Positions 1 through 9,875 of a stretch of DNA of 64,000 nt are shown here, piece after piece. Source of the DNA: Trueperaceae bacterium (GTDB lineage Bacteria; Deinococcota; Deinococci; Deinococcales; Trueperaceae); assembly GCA_011389865.1 (NCBI GenBank), contig JAABTL010000002.1:186001-250000 (forward strand), written 5' to 3'. Below the pieces are notes generated by a model. The model was not told the origin of the DNA. It was given only the letters and a program-made list of their open reading frames with translations, and ran no database searches. The translations under genes were made by a program, and so were the position numbers. Positions within the stretch are counted from its first letter, which is position 1. The number at the start of each line of letters is the position of its first letter.

Positions 1-186
1 ACCGCACACCAGCACGCGCCCCGCGGTCGGTCGCAGGAGCCCGGTGATGGCGCGGATCGTCGTCGACTTCCCCGCGCCGTTCGGGCCCAGGAGCGCGACC
101 ACCTCGCCCGGGCGGACCCGGAGGTCGACGCCGGCGACGGCGAGCTGCGCGCCGTAACGCTTGACGAGACCATCGACCTCGATCAC
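1..186 (-). CDS. ABC transporter ATP-binding protein, N-terminal part (cut by window edge)
   Basis: Only the first ~62 codons are present; the gene continues beyond base 1. The reading frame begins with a GTG at 186, preceded by GGAG nine bases upstream, and reads VIEVDGLVKRYG, followed by a Walker A motif GPNGAGKST at about residues 33-41. This is the nucleotide-binding domain of an ABC ATPase that would energise transport at the inner face of the membrane. It starts 43 nt after the S41 protease stop codon on the same strand, so the two may be cotranscribed. The substrate cannot be told from this fragment; the VDGLVKRYG start is common in multidrug/ABC-2 type exporters. Confidence 0.85.
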   Translation of the reverse strand, partial: MIEVDGLVKRYGAQLAVAGVDLRVRPGEVVALLGPNGAGKSTTIRAITGLLRPTAGRVLVCG

Positions 187-229
187 GTTCGCCGGCTCCG
201 CGGCGTGCCCCGGCCCCCGCGCGACGTGC

Positions 230-1582
230 TCAGCGTTCGCCTGCGGCCGCTGCCCTGCCGTCGCGCAGAGCGGCCACTGCCTCCAGCAGGATGTCGTCAC
301 CCTCCAGGTCGACCAGCGCCTCGCCCTGGACCTCGGAGAGCTGCGGCCGCCTGCCGAGCGCGACGAACTCGAAGGTGCGATCCTCGCCCACCTCGGTGCT
401 CCCGACCTCCACCCCGTCGACCAGGATCGTGATCGTCTGGCCGGCGTCGCCGCCTCGTCCCTCGACCGAGATCGTCTGCGCCAGTCGCGAGTCGGTCACG
501 ACCACGTCCGGCACGATCCCCTCGGCGCTGATCGAACGTCGCTCCGGCGTCAGCCACTCGAAGGAGGTGTAGGCGAACTGGCCGCCGTCGGCGAGCGACA
601 CGACGCTCTGGGCGACGCCCTTGCCGAAGGTCCGCTCGCCGATGATGAGCGCGCGGGGGTTCTCCTGCAGGGCGCCGGCGACGATCTCGGAGGCCGAGGC
701 CGAGTTGCGGTTGACGAGCACGACCATGGGCGCGTCCACCAAGCCGCCCGGGTCGGCCGACGCCAGCCGCTGGGTCACGCCGCGCGCGCGCTGGAAGACG
801 ATGTCGCCGCGCTCCAGGAACTCGTCCGCCACCAGGATGCCCTGCGTCAGCAGGCCACCCGGGTTGTCGCGGAGATCGAGCACGAACGACTTCGCCCCGT
901 CGAGCTGCAGACGCGTGATCGTCTCGAGCAACTGCTCGTAGACGAGCTGGTTGCCGAAAGAGCTGATGTGCAGGTACCCCACGTCGCCGTCGACGATCGC
1001 ACCCGAGACGTTGACGATCTCGATCGTGGCGCGCACGATCTCGAACTCGACCGGCTCGTCCTCGCCGGGCCGGAGGAAGCTGATGCGGACGGTGGTGCCC
1101 CCGGGGCCACGAACCAGCTCGACCACTTCCGTGGTGGTGGCATCCGCCACGTCGACACCGTCCACCTCGAGGAAGATGTCGCCGCGCTGGACGCCGGCCT
1201 CGTACGCGGGACCGTCGCGGTAGACGTTGAGGATCTCGACGCCGCGACCGGTCTGGCGGTTGTACGGCGTGAGCACCGCGCCGATGCCCTCGAACGAACC
1301 GCTGCGGTCCTGCAGCTCCCGTGCCGCGTCGCGCGGCTCGAGGTAGTAGGTATAGGGGTCGCCGACCGCCTCGATCATCCCGTTGATCGCGCCGCGGATG
1401 ACGGTCTCGTCGTCGATGTCCTCGAGGTACCCGGTCTTGAGGGCACCGTAGGCCTGCACCAGGGCGCGGCCGCCGGGGGTACCGAGGAACTCACCGGCGA
1501 AGTCACGCGACAGCTGCGCTTGGACGACGACCGTCGTCAGCAGGCCGGTCACCAGCAGTACGAAGAAGACGGGCCGCTTCAC
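230..1582 (-). CDS. S41 family C-terminal processing peptidase (CtpA/Prc-like)
   Basis: Predicted 450-residue secreted or membrane-anchored serine protease that trims C-termini of envelope proteins. The GTG start at 1582 gives VKRPVFFVLLVTGLL, an N-terminal hydrophobic signal/anchor segment; a GGTGAT ribosome site precedes it. A PDZ domain follows (about residues 90-180, with RGDIFLEVDG), then the S41 catalytic core: NRNSASASEIVAG holds the nucleophilic Ser and GERTFGKGVAQ the catalytic Lys, the usual Ser-Lys dyad. Length is normal for the family. Extending the frame upstream would only add low-complexity, Arg-rich sequence covering the promoter, so the shorter start is preferred. Divergent from glgA. 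Confidence 0.93.
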   Translation of the reverse strand: MKRPVFFVLLVTGLLTTVVVQAQLSRDFAGEFLGTPGGRALVQAYGALKTGYLEDIDDETVIRGAINGMIEAVGDPYTYYLEPRDAARELQDRSGSFEGIGAVLTPYNRQTGRGVEILNVYRDGPAYEAGVQRGDIFLEVDGVDVADATTTEVVELVRGPGGTTVRISFLRPGEDEPVEFEIVRATIEIVNVSGAIVDGDVGYLHISSFGNQLVYEQLLETITRLQLDGAKSFVLDLRDNPGGLLTQGILVADEFLERGDIVFQRARGVTQRLASADPGGLVDAPMVVLVNRNSASASEIVAGALQENPRALIIGERTFGKGVAQSVVSLADGGQFAYTSFEWLTPERRSISAEGIVPDVVVTDSRLAQTISVEGRGGDAGQTITILVDGVEVGSTEVGEDRTFEFVALGRRPQLSEVQGEALVDLEGDDILLEAVAALRDGRAAAAGER

Positions 1583-1637
1583 GAGATCACCAGGCGGCGG
1601 GGGTCGGTGGGCACCGTGGGGCAGGAGTTCATGCGGC

Positions 1638-1643
1638 AGTATA
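1638..1643 (-). promoter_or_regulatory. -10 box (TATACT) for the S41 protease gene
   Basis: On the minus strand TATACT lies about 55 nt upstream of the GTG at 1582, so a leadered transcript with an untranslated region of about 50 nt is predicted. The best -35 candidates (CGGTTC or GGTTCT at 16-17 bp spacing) are weak. The near-consensus -10 in a GC-rich intergenic region is the main support. Confidence 0.5.
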
Positions 1644-1754
1644 GGTGTCCTCAGGCATGAGAACCGTGTCCTGGTGCGCATCTGCGAGCGCTGGTCCGCG
1701 CACCGGGTCCCACGGCCCCGACGTCGCCGGCGGAGCGCTCGAGCGGGCTCGCGG

Positions 1755-1760
1755 TAGACT
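1755..1760 (+). promoter_or_regulatory. -10 box (TAGACT) giving a leaderless glgA transcript
   Basis: TAGACT ends seven bases before the GTG start of glgA, so transcription would begin at or next to the start codon and no Shine-Dalgarno sequence would be transcribed. None is visible. The same TANNNT-6/7 nt-start arrangement recurs at six other genes in this window and matches leaderless promoters described in Deinococcus. Confidence 0.6.
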
Positions 1761-1767
1761 GGCGGGC

Positions 1768-3231
1768 GTGCAGCTCCTCCATGCGACCGCCGAGGCGGTC
1801 CCCTTCGCGAAGACCGGCGGCCTCGCCGACGTGCTCGGCGCCCTGCCCGCGGCCCAGGCCGCGCTCGGCCACGACGTTCTGGTCGTCCATCCGTGGTACG
1901 CGCGCCTCGCGGCCGTGCCGCCGCCACTGTGGATCGGGGACGTCCCCGTCCCTTTCGACGGCGGCCACGTCACCGTCGGCGTCGGCACGCTGGAGGCCGG
2001 CGGCGTGCGGTTCGCGTTCGTGGGTCACCCGTCCTTCCAGCGCGACGCGCTGTACGGCTACCCGGACGACGCCCGGCGCTTCGCGCTGTTCGCGCGCGCC
2101 GTGCCCGCGGTCGCCGCCCGGCTCGCCTTCGTACCCGACGTCGTCCACGCGCACGACTGGCACGCCGCCTCGATCCCCGCGCTGCTGCGGCACGCGGCGC
2201 TGCTGCCGCCCGGCTTCTCGGGTCTGCCCTCCGTCCTCACGGTGCACAACGCCCAGTACCAGGGCTGGGCGGACGCCGCGGACGTGGTCGCCTGGGGCCG
2301 GCTGCCGGGCAAGTTGGCCGGGCCGCTGGCACTGCACGGCAAGGGCAACCTGCTGCACGCCGGCCTGCGCACGGCCGACCGCGTGACGACCGTCTCGCCG
2401 ACCTACGCCCGCGAGCTGTTGCAGCCGGCCGTCGCCTACGGGCTCGAGCACGCCTTCGCCGACCTCGGGCCGCGTCTCGTCGGGATCCTCAACGGGCTGG
2501 ATCTCGCGGCCTTCGATCCGGCCGCCGACGCGGCGCTGGCGGCGACGTTCGACGCGGGCGACCTCACCGGCAAGCTCGTCTGCCACGCCGCACTGTCCCG
2601 CGAGCTGGGGCTGGATCCGAACCGGCCGCTCCTCGGCGTCGTCTCCCGCCTAGCCGACCAGAAGGGCATCGACCTGCTGATCGACGCGCTGCCGGCCGTG
2701 CTCGAGCAGGGCTGGAACCTCGCGCTCCTCGGCGCCGGCGATCCCGCCCTCGAGGCCGCGCTCGCCGTGGCCTTCGCGGCACACCCCGACCGGCTCGGCG
2801 GGCGGATCGGCTACGACGAAGGGCTGGCGCGCCGCATCTACGGTGGGGCGGACGCGCTCGTCGTGCCCTCCCGCTTCGAGCCCTGCGGCCTGGCGCAGCT
2901 GATCGCCATGCGCTACGGCACCCTGCCGGTCGCACGCGCCACCGGCGGGCTCCTCGACACGATCGACGACGGTCGCACGGGCTTCCTGTTCGCCACCGCC
3001 GAGGCCCCGGCACTGGCCGCGGCGCTCGCTCGGGCGCGCCTCGTCCGCGACGACCACGACCGCTGGCGCGGCATGCAGGTGGCCGCGATGGCGGCGCGCT
3101 TCGACTGGGCGCGCGCGGCCCACGCGTACGACGACCTCTACCGCGACCTCGTCGCCGGCCCCCGGTCGACGCCAACCGCATCCGGCACCGCGGTCGGCGG
3201 ACCCGCGCTCGACCAGGATCCCGCGTCGTGA
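1768..3231 (+). CDS. glgA: glycogen synthase (ADP-glucose type, GT5)
   Basis: 487-residue cytoplasmic glycosyltransferase that transfers glucose from ADP-glucose to the non-reducing end of a growing alpha-1,4-glucan. The N-terminus has the ADP-glucose-binding motif KTGGLADV (about residues 14-21), HDWHA lies in the first Rossmann domain, and SRFEPCGLAQLIAMRYG plus the following TGGLLDT mark the C-terminal Rossmann domain characteristic of GlgA. Length fits bacterial GlgA (about 480). The GTG at 1768 is chosen because the protein then starts VQLLHATAEAVPF like family members and because of the -10 box immediately upstream. No other glycogen gene is in the window. Its stop overlaps the next start by 4 nt. 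Confidence 0.95.
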   Translation: MQLLHATAEAVPFAKTGGLADVLGALPAAQAALGHDVLVVHPWYARLAAVPPPLWIGDVPVPFDGGHVTVGVGTLEAGGVRFAFVGHPSFQRDALYGYPDDARRFALFARAVPAVAARLAFVPDVVHAHDWHAASIPALLRHAALLPPGFSGLPSVLTVHNAQYQGWADAADVVAWGRLPGKLAGPLALHGKGNLLHAGLRTADRVTTVSPTYARELLQPAVAYGLEHAFADLGPRLVGILNGLDLAAFDPAADAALAATFDAGDLTGKLVCHAALSRELGLDPNRPLLGVVSRLADQKGIDLLIDALPAVLEQGWNLALLGAGDPALEAALAVAFAAHPDRLGGRIGYDEGLARRIYGGADALVVPSRFEPCGLAQLIAMRYGTLPVARATGGLLDTIDDGRTGFLFATAEAPALAAALARARLVRDDHDRWRGMQVAAMAARFDWARAAHAYDDLYRDLVAGPRSTPTASGTAVGGPALDQDPAS

Positions 3232-4076
3232 GCGCACCGGACGCTACCGCTCCCGACGCCGCGCCGCAGGACCCGCTGCTCTCCCTCGCCAAGGCCGGTG
3301 ACTGGCGGACGCTCGCGCGACTCGGGCGGTTCGGCCTCGCGGGCCGCACCCTCCGATTGGCAGGCGGGTCCGAGAGCGACGACGACACGGCCGACACCCT
3401 CGAGGCGCTCGCCGAGATCGAGGTCGCGGTCCGCACGAAAGCGGTCGCCCGCGCGCGCCGACGGTTCGCCGGCCTGGAGCGCCGGCCGTCCGACTGGATC
3501 GACTGGGACGCGGTCGAGTCCGACCTCGAACAGCTGGCCATCGCGGTCCCTGCGGTCGACCGACGGGAGCCCGAGGCCGCGCGCGCTGCACTCGCGGAGA
3601 TGCGTAGCGACGTGTTCACCGCCGAGCGAGAGATCCTGCTCGGCACGCTCGCCGTCATCGACGGCGACGAGACGACCGGCCTCGTGCACTTCGAGGCGGG
3701 CCTGGCGCGCGATCCGAACCACGTTCGGGGACTCACCAACCGCGGCAACGTGAAGCTCGAGGCCGGCGACGTCGACGGCGCCATCGAGGACTACGAGCGC
3801 GCCATCCGCGTCGACGAGGGGTTCGCCAACGCCCACCACAACCTCGGCGTCGCGTACCGCCGCAAGGGCCAGATCGGCAAGAGCGTCGCGGCGCTTCGGC
3901 GCGCGCAGCGGCACGCTGCCCGCCGCGACGCCGAGGACGCGCGCGCGAGCCTCGGCGGGGGGACGCGGGGCGCACGTTCGGGACCCGCGAGCGGCGGTCG
4001 CCTGCGGCGCTGGCTGCTGATCGGCGCGCTCGGGCTGCTGGCGTACTGGTTGCTGCAGCAACGTGGCCTGATCTGA
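3228..4076 (+). CDS. TPR-repeat protein with C-terminal membrane anchor
   Basis: 282 residues, starting at a GTG that overlaps the glgA stop (GTGA), so translation is probably coupled. The first ~140 residues are acidic and helical with no family I recognise. Residues ~150-230 contain two tetratricopeptide-like units (HVRGLTNRGNVKLEAGDVDGA and FANAHHNLGVAYRRKGQIGK are the clearest stretches). After a basic linker the protein ends in one transmembrane segment, WLLIGALGLLAYWLL, with three or four residues beyond it. That is a tail-anchor topology: TPR scaffold in the cytoplasm, tethered to the membrane. Coupling to glgA suggests a link to glycogen, but that is inference. Confidence 0.8.
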   Translation: MSAPDATAPDAAPQDPLLSLAKAGDWRTLARLGRFGLAGRTLRLAGGSESDDDTADTLEALAEIEVAVRTKAVARARRRFAGLERRPSDWIDWDAVESDLEQLAIAVPAVDRREPEAARAALAEMRSDVFTAEREILLGTLAVIDGDETTGLVHFEAGLARDPNHVRGLTNRGNVKLEAGDVDGAIEDYERAIRVDEGFANAHHNLGVAYRRKGQIGKSVAALRRAQRHAARRDAEDARASLGGGTRGARSGPASGGRLRRWLLIGALGLLAYWLLQQRGLI

Positions 4077-4175
4077 CGCGCCGCGACTCTGTAGCCTGGG
4101 TGCCATTCCCGGGCGCAAGCGAGCCGTACCATCACCTTGTACAAACCTTAGACACTCTCCTGGAGGTCGATTGAC

Positions 4176-5006
4176 ATGAAGCGTTTCCTCACCGCCCTGC
4201 TCGCCGCCGCGGTCCTCTCCTGGGGCGCCGCCCAGACGATCGTGGACGTCGCCGCCGGCAACGACGACTTCAGCACGCTCGTCACCGCCGTCACGGCCGC
4301 CGGCTTGGTCGACGTGCTCTCCGGCGAGGGCCCGTTCACGGTCTTCGCACCGACCAACGCCGCGTTCGAGGCCCTGCCAGCGGGCGCGCTCGATGCCGTC
4401 CTCGCCGACGCCGATCTGTTGACGGCCGTCCTGACCTACCACGTCGTGGCCGGCGACGTCCGCGCCGCCGACGTCGTCTCGCTGGACAAGGCCGCCACCG
4501 TCCAGGGCGAGTACCTGTCCATCTCCACGACGGATGGCGTCCAGGTCGACCAGGCGAACGTCGTGGCGACCGACATCGAGGCGTCGAACGGCGTCATCCA
4601 CGTGATCGACTCGGTGCTGCTGCCGAAGGCCGTCCTGGCCGCGCTGACCGGGCAGTCCCTGCCGTCGGGCTTCGTGTACTACGACCTCGATGCCGTCGCC
4701 GGCAGCGGCGTCTCGGGCAGCGTCCTGATCGTCGACATGGGCCGCGGATCGAGCCAGGTCCAGGTGAACCTCGAAGGCACGCCCGCCGGCGGCGACCACC
4801 CCATCCACTTCCACGACGGCCGCTGCGGTAGCGCCGGCGGGGTCGTCATCCCGCTGAACAACGTCGACGGCGACAGCGGCTGGTCGTCGACCACCGTCGA
4901 CGTCCCGTTCACCTGGATCGTCGGCAACGCCCACGCGCTGATGGTCCACCTCTCTCCTGACCAGATGAGCACGATCGTCGCCTGTGGCGACGTCGGCATC
5001 GACTGA
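4176..5006 (+). CDS. secreted fasciclin (FAS1) domain protein with a C-terminal beta-rich domain
   Basis: 276 residues with a Sec signal peptide (MKRFLTALLAAAVLSWGAAQ, likely cut after AAQ). A FAS1 domain fills residues ~20-150, with the hallmark GPFTVFAPTNAAFE, TYHVVAGDV and a closing VIHVIDSVLLP; such domains mediate adhesion or matrix contacts. Residues ~165-276 form a second domain with HPIHFHDGRCG, IPLNNVDG and a terminal ACGDVG, resembling the CHRD or Cu/Zn-SOD-like beta sandwich; two Cys could form a disulfide. The start has a good ribosome site (GGAGG nine bases upstream), unlike the leaderless genes nearby. A strong hairpin terminator follows, so the gene looks monocistronic. Confidence 0.88.
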   Translation: MKRFLTALLAAAVLSWGAAQTIVDVAAGNDDFSTLVTAVTAAGLVDVLSGEGPFTVFAPTNAAFEALPAGALDAVLADADLLTAVLTYHVVAGDVRAADVVSLDKAATVQGEYLSISTTDGVQVDQANVVATDIEASNGVIHVIDSVLLPKAVLAALTGQSLPSGFVYYDLDAVAGSGVSGSVLIVDMGRGSSQVQVNLEGTPAGGDHPIHFHDGRCGSAGGVVIPLNNVDGDSGWSSTTVDVPFTWIVGNAHALMVHLSPDQMSTIVACGDVGID

Positions 5007-5025
5007 ACGCGGGTTCCAGACGGGT

Positions 5026-5052
5026 CGGGCGGGGTGGTCACCACCCCGCCCG
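5026..5052 (+). terminator. intrinsic terminator after the fasciclin gene
   Basis: Perfect 12-bp GC stem (5026-5037 with 5041-5052) with a 3-nt loop, 19 nt after the stop codon and followed by a T-enriched stretch (TTCTGCGTTCT). It lies between convergent genes and could also work for the minus-strand CvpA-like gene. Confidence 0.8.
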
Positions 5053-5092
5053 TTCTGCGTTCTGGTGCGGACGAGCCGCCGCGGCGGACCGC

Positions 5093-5647
5093 CTAGGGCT
5101 CGGCGCGAACGGTCTGCTCGCGCCACGGTTCGCCGATGACCGTCCACGCGTGTAGCGCGGACATCACGGGCCGCTCGCCGGCGTCGATGCCGCCCTGAGG
5201 GTCGAGCAACGGGAAGAGCAGGACCGAGCGCCCGAAGGCGACCAGCGAGGACTCGGCCACGGCCCGTTGGAGCGGGGCGGGAAGGTCGCGCGGCGGGTAG
5301 TAGATCAGGCCGGGTTCTACCGGGTTGCGCTGGATCGGCAGCGACGTGACCAGGGTCACGACGATGGAGAAACCCAACAGGGCACCGCCGAGGCCGCCGA
5401 GTAGCCGTGGCCAGCGCGCGTAGCGCGGGGCGGCGGGAAGCAGCTGCCGGCCCACCAGGGCCAACGCCAGCCCCACGACCAGCGCGCCGACGATGCCCAG
5501 CCAGGGTTGGAGCTGCGCCAGCGCCAGCAGCGGCCGGAGCGCGAGCGCGCCGCCGACGCCGACCACCAGCCCGGCGATCCGTCGCTCGGACGCGACTGCC
5601 GTGGTGGCCGCCACGATCAGCAGGAGGACGGCGTCGAGCCAGCTCAT
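5093..5647 (-). CDS. CvpA-like inner-membrane protein
   Basis: 184 residues beginning MSWLDAVLLLIVAATTAV, with about four hydrophobic segments spread over the first ~115 residues and a hydrophilic C-terminal tail of ~70 residues. The N-terminal WLDAVLLL pattern and topology resemble CvpA/colicin V production family proteins, but I see no diagnostic motif, so this is a weak family call. The ATG at 5647 overlaps the pheT stop codon by 4 nt, making it the third gene of a pheS-pheT operon. Its role there is unknown. Confidence 0.6.
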   Translation of the reverse strand: MSWLDAVLLLIVAATTAVASERRIAGLVVGVGGALALRPLLALAQLQPWLGIVGALVVGLALALVGRQLLPAAPRYARWPRLLGGLGGALLGFSIVVTLVTSLPIQRNPVEPGLIYYPPRDLPAPLQRAVAESSLVAFGRSVLLFPLLDPQGGIDAGERPVMSALHAWTVIGEPWREQTVRAEP

Positions 5648-7988
5648 GTCCGCCAAGCATACCCGGCGTCGCGCAGCGCCGTCATGACGGCCGCCATGTC
5701 GGCGTCGACCTCGGTGTCGGTGAGCGCGCGATCCGGGTGACGGAAGCGGAAGCGCAGCGCGACGCTCTTGTGCCCCGCCTCCACCTGCGGGCCCTGGTAC
5801 ACGTCGAACGCGAACAGCTCGACCAGGCGCGGGCCCGCGGCGGCCGCACAGCGCGCCTGCAGTTCCGCGTACGCGACGTCGGCCGGGAGCACGACCGCGA
5901 GGTCGCGTTCGGCGAAGGGCTGGCGTGGCAGCTCGCGCAGCCGCGGGGGGCAAGCCTCGAGCGGGAGCCGCAGTTCCGCCACGATGACGTCGCCGCAACC
6001 CCAGGCCGCCGCGACCTCGGGGTGCAGCCGCCCGAAGCGGCCCACCGGCGTCCCCTCCCAGGCGACCTCCGCGCTGACGCCCGGGTGGAGGTCGTCGAAG
6101 CCCACGGGCCGCATCGTGAGGCGCGCGCCCAGGCCCTCGGCCAGCGCCTCCAGTTGGCCCTTGGCCGCATAGACGTCGTGACCCTGCGGCGGCCGCCAGC
6201 CGCTGGCCGCCCCATGACCGCGCCACAGCAGGCCGACGCGCTCCTCCTCGTGGTCGAGGAACACGTGACCGACCTCGAACAGCGCCAGGCGCGCGGCGTC
6301 GCGGTTGAGCCGGGCGGCGGCCAACAGGCCCGGGAGCAACGAGGTGCGCAGGACGGCGCGCTCGATGCCCTGCGGCTCGCTCAGGCGCACGCGGGGCTCC
6401 GGCACCCTGGCGCGGGCGAGGTCCTCGTCGCTGGTGAAGACGTAGCCGATGGCCTCGACCATCCCCGCACCGACCAGGCGCTCCCGCAGGCGCCGGTGCG
6501 TCGGGTCGGTCGGCGGGGGCACGAAGGCCAGATGCGGATGTGTGCTGCCGATGTGCTCGTAGCCGTGGAGTCGGGCGACCTCCTCGACCAGGTCGACCTC
6601 GAGCTCGAGGTCGGCGCGCCAGGTCGGTGGCGCGACCCGCCAGCGGTCGGGCGCCTCGACGACCACCTCACAGCCGATTCGCTCCAGGTGCCGACGCTGC
6701 TCGTCCGGCGGCACCTCGACGTCCACCAGGAACCCGACCTGCGACGGCCGGAAGGCGATCGCGGGCACGGCCGCCGCGGGCGCGGCCACCCAACGCACGC
6801 CCGGGTGCGGTCGACCGCCCGCGAGTTCCGCCAACAGCGCGGTGACCCGCGCGTTCGCCGTCAGCGGCAGCGCCGGGTCGACGCCCCGCTCGAAGCGGAT
6901 GCGGGCGTCGGTGACGAGCTTGTGGCGCTTGCCCGTGCGCCGCACGCCGATCGGCTCGAACGACGCCACCTCGACGGCGACGCTGGTGGTGGCGGCGCGC
7001 ACGGAGTCCTCGCGCCCGCCGATCACGCCGGCGAGGCCGATGGCGCGGCTGCCGCCCTCGGCAGCGGGCGTGGCGATGACCAGGTCCTCCGGGTCGAGCG
7101 TCAGCTCGTCCTCGTTGAGCGTGACCAGGCGCTCGCCCGGCGCCGCCCGGCGCACCTCGAGCACACCGCCCTCGAGCGCCTCGAGGTCGTACGCGTGCGA
7201 TGGCTGACCGAGCTCGAAGGTGACGAGGTTGGTGACGTCGACGACGACGTTGCGCGGCCGCAGCCCGAGCAGGGCGAGGCGTCGCTGCAGCCACACCGGC
7301 GAGGGCCCCACGCGGACGCCGTCGACGCGCCTCAGGCTGAAGCGGGGGCAGCGCTCGGGATCGGCGACGCGGACCTCCAAGCCGTCCGCGACCGACGGGT
7401 CGCCGGCCGCCGTCTCGAGCCCCGCCGCCGGGTGGCGCAGCGCGGTGCCCAGCTTGGCGGCGAGGTCGCGCGCCACCCCGAGCAGGCTGAAGGCGTCGGC
7501 CCGGTTGGGCGTCAGCTCGAGCTCGATGACGTCGTCGGCGGGCCACAGCTCGGCGAGCTCGGCCCCGACCGGGGCATCGTCAGCGAGCGCCAGGAGTCCG
7601 GCCGCGTGCTCGAAGATCCCCAGTTCGCGCGGGCTGCACAGCATGCCCTCCGAACGCACGCCGCCGACCTCGCGCACCTCGAGGACGGCGGCGAAGCCGG
7701 GGAGGCGGGTGCCGGGCGGGGCGTAGGCGGCGCGCATGCCTACCCGCACGTTGGGCGCGCCGCAGGCCACCGTGTGCCGCCGATCGCCGTCGTCGATCTC
7801 CACGCGCTGCAGCGCGCCCGAGACGGGCTCCGCCGCGAGCACCGACGCCACCCGCACGCCCGCCGGTGCGCCGGGCACGTGGTCGATGGTCTCGACGCCG
7901 AGCCCGAGGCCGGCGAGCAGGTCGGCGGTCTCCTGGAGCGGCGGCAGCCCTTCCACCAGCTCGGCCAGCCAGCCGTAGGGCACGCGCA

Positions 7989-7989
<1 letters not shown>
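5644..7989 (-). CDS. pheT: phenylalanine-tRNA ligase beta subunit
   Basis: 781 residues, close to the ~785 of Thermus PheT. With PheS it forms the (alpha-beta)2 enzyme charging tRNA-Phe in the cytoplasm. Visible domains in order: N-terminal B1 segment (MRVPYGWLAELVEG), an EMAP-type OB tRNA-binding domain (about residues 40-150, with TVACGAPNVRVGM), the B3/B4 editing domain that hydrolyses Tyr-tRNA-Phe, the B5 domain, a pseudo-catalytic core, and the C-terminal FDX-ACB anticodon-binding domain (ending ALRDAGYAWRT). Start ATG overlaps the pheS stop as TGATG, ensuring coupled expression. Operon pheS-pheT-cvpA-like. Confidence 0.97.
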
Positions 7990-9011
<1,022 letters not shown>

Positions 9012-9041
9012 TCAAGCGGTCGGGCGAACGCCCCGCCGCCC

Positions 9042-9080
9042 AAACGAAAGCACCGCCGTCGCGGGGTCGCGGGGCGGTGC
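9042..9080 (-). terminator. attenuator-like hairpin in the pheS leader
   Basis: On the minus strand an 8-bp stem GCACCGCC/GGCGGTGC (9080-9073 pairing with 9057-9050) with a 15-nt GC-rich loop is followed at once by TTTCGTTT. It lies about 75 nt after the predicted transcription start and about 67 nt before the pheS ATG, which is the position of a transcription attenuator. I do not find a T-box consensus (TGGNACCGCG) upstream of it. Confidence 0.6.
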
Positions 9081-9116
9081 GCAGGGGTCGGTCGCGGCTC
9101 GCGCGTCCGGGCGGTC

Positions 9117-9155
9117 CTACGCGAGCTGGGGAAAAGGCGAACGTGGCGTTCCCAT
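9117..9155 (-). CDS. possible leader peptide of the pheS operon (12 codons)
   Basis: ATG at 9155 lies eight bases after the -10 box, i.e. essentially at the transcription start, and opens a 12-residue frame MGTPRSPFPQLA closed by TAG. Position and size fit an attenuation leader peptide. It contains only one Phe, far fewer than the classical enteric pheST leader, so Phe sensing by ribosome stalling is not convincing. It may be fortuitous. Confidence 0.3.
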   Translation of the reverse strand: MGTPRSPFPQLA

Positions 9156-9163
9156 CGACCGGG

Positions 9164-9192
9164 AGCGTACGGCATCGCCCCGCGCGCGTCAA
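9164..9192 (-). promoter_or_regulatory. promoter of pheS-pheT (TTGACG / 17 bp / TACGCT)
   Basis: A -35 TTGACG (9192-9187) and -10 TACGCT (9169-9164) are separated by exactly 17 bp. The -35 overlaps the stop codon of the preceding CDF-like gene. Predicted start site near 9156. One of the best sigma-70-type promoters in the window. Confidence 0.75.
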
Positions 9193-9875
9193 CCTCCTCC
9201 GGGCGGGGCCGCGGGCCCGGGCGGCGCGACGGCGACGGTAGCGCCCGCCGTGCCGCGGCCCGAGACGGCCCGTCCCGCGCTCCACAGCAGGTAGAGAGCG
9301 ACGGCGAAGGACCCGGCCAGATCGATCCAGCGGGTCGCCGGCCGTCCGGGCGCGAGAGCCACGGATGTGAGCGCCGCGATCACGCAGGCGTCGACGGCGA
9401 CCTTCGCCCGGTACAGCGTGCGCTGACCCTCCATCAGCCGTCCGGGCCGCTCGCGGGCGAAGCTCGCGTAGCGCCGCCAGAACCAGCCATTGGTCAGCAG
9501 CCCGAGCACGGCGACGAGCAGTCCCAGCCTGACGTCCCCGCCGGGCGCGAAGTCGGTGACGCGGCGGAGCGCGAGGAGGAGCGTGACGCCGCCGGAGACG
9601 CCCAAGGCGGCGGCAACCGCCCAAGCCGCGATGCGCTCGAGCCGCGCCGCATCGGCGGGCGCCGGTTCGCGGCGCCGCAGGCGGCGGAAGACCGCCCAGC
9701 CGACCGCGACGGCCGTGAGCTCGACGCTGCGGCGCACGAAGTCGGCGACCTGGGTGGTCGATTGGCTGAGCACGACCGCCCACCCCGTCACGAAGGGGGC
9801 CCACGCGCTCAGCAGCAGCGCGACGAGCAGCGTACGCTCGCGGCGGGCATCCGGGTCGGGCGGCGGGCGGGCCAC
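9189..9875 (-). CDS. short cation diffusion facilitator-like membrane protein
   Basis: 228 residues, GTG start directly after the TAG stop of the upstream gene. About six hydrophobic segments. The segment YRAKVAVDACVIAALTS followed by RWIDLAGSFAVALYLLWSAGR resembles TM5-TM6 of the CDF family, where the Asp residues help form the divalent-metal site, and the N-terminal half (SQSTTQVADFVRRSVELTAV) resembles TM2. The usual cytoplasmic C-terminal metal-sensing domain is absent; the protein instead ends in a Pro/Gly/Ala tail, so it is about 70 residues shorter than a typical CDF exporter. Metal transport is plausible but unproven. Confidence 0.6.
   Translation of the reverse strand: MARPPPDPDARRERTLLVALLLSAWAPFVTGWAVVLSQSTTQVADFVRRSVELTAVAVGWAVFRRLRRREPAPADAARLERIAAWAVAAALGVSGGVTLLLALRRVTDFAPGGDVRLGLLVAVLGLLTNGWFWRRYASFARERPGRLMEGQRTLYRAKVAVDACVIAALTSVALAPGRPATRWIDLAGSFAVALYLLWSAGRAVSGRGTAGATVAVAPPGPAAPPGGG

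Noticed and set aside
161-1660. 499-codon plus-strand frame antisense to the S41 protease
   Set aside because: Composition-driven shadow of a clearly conserved protease; no domain signature and Asp/Arg/His-rich product.
3138-5660. 840-codon minus-strand frame over the TPR and fasciclin genes
   Set aside because: Antisense to two well-supported genes; no recognisable domain.
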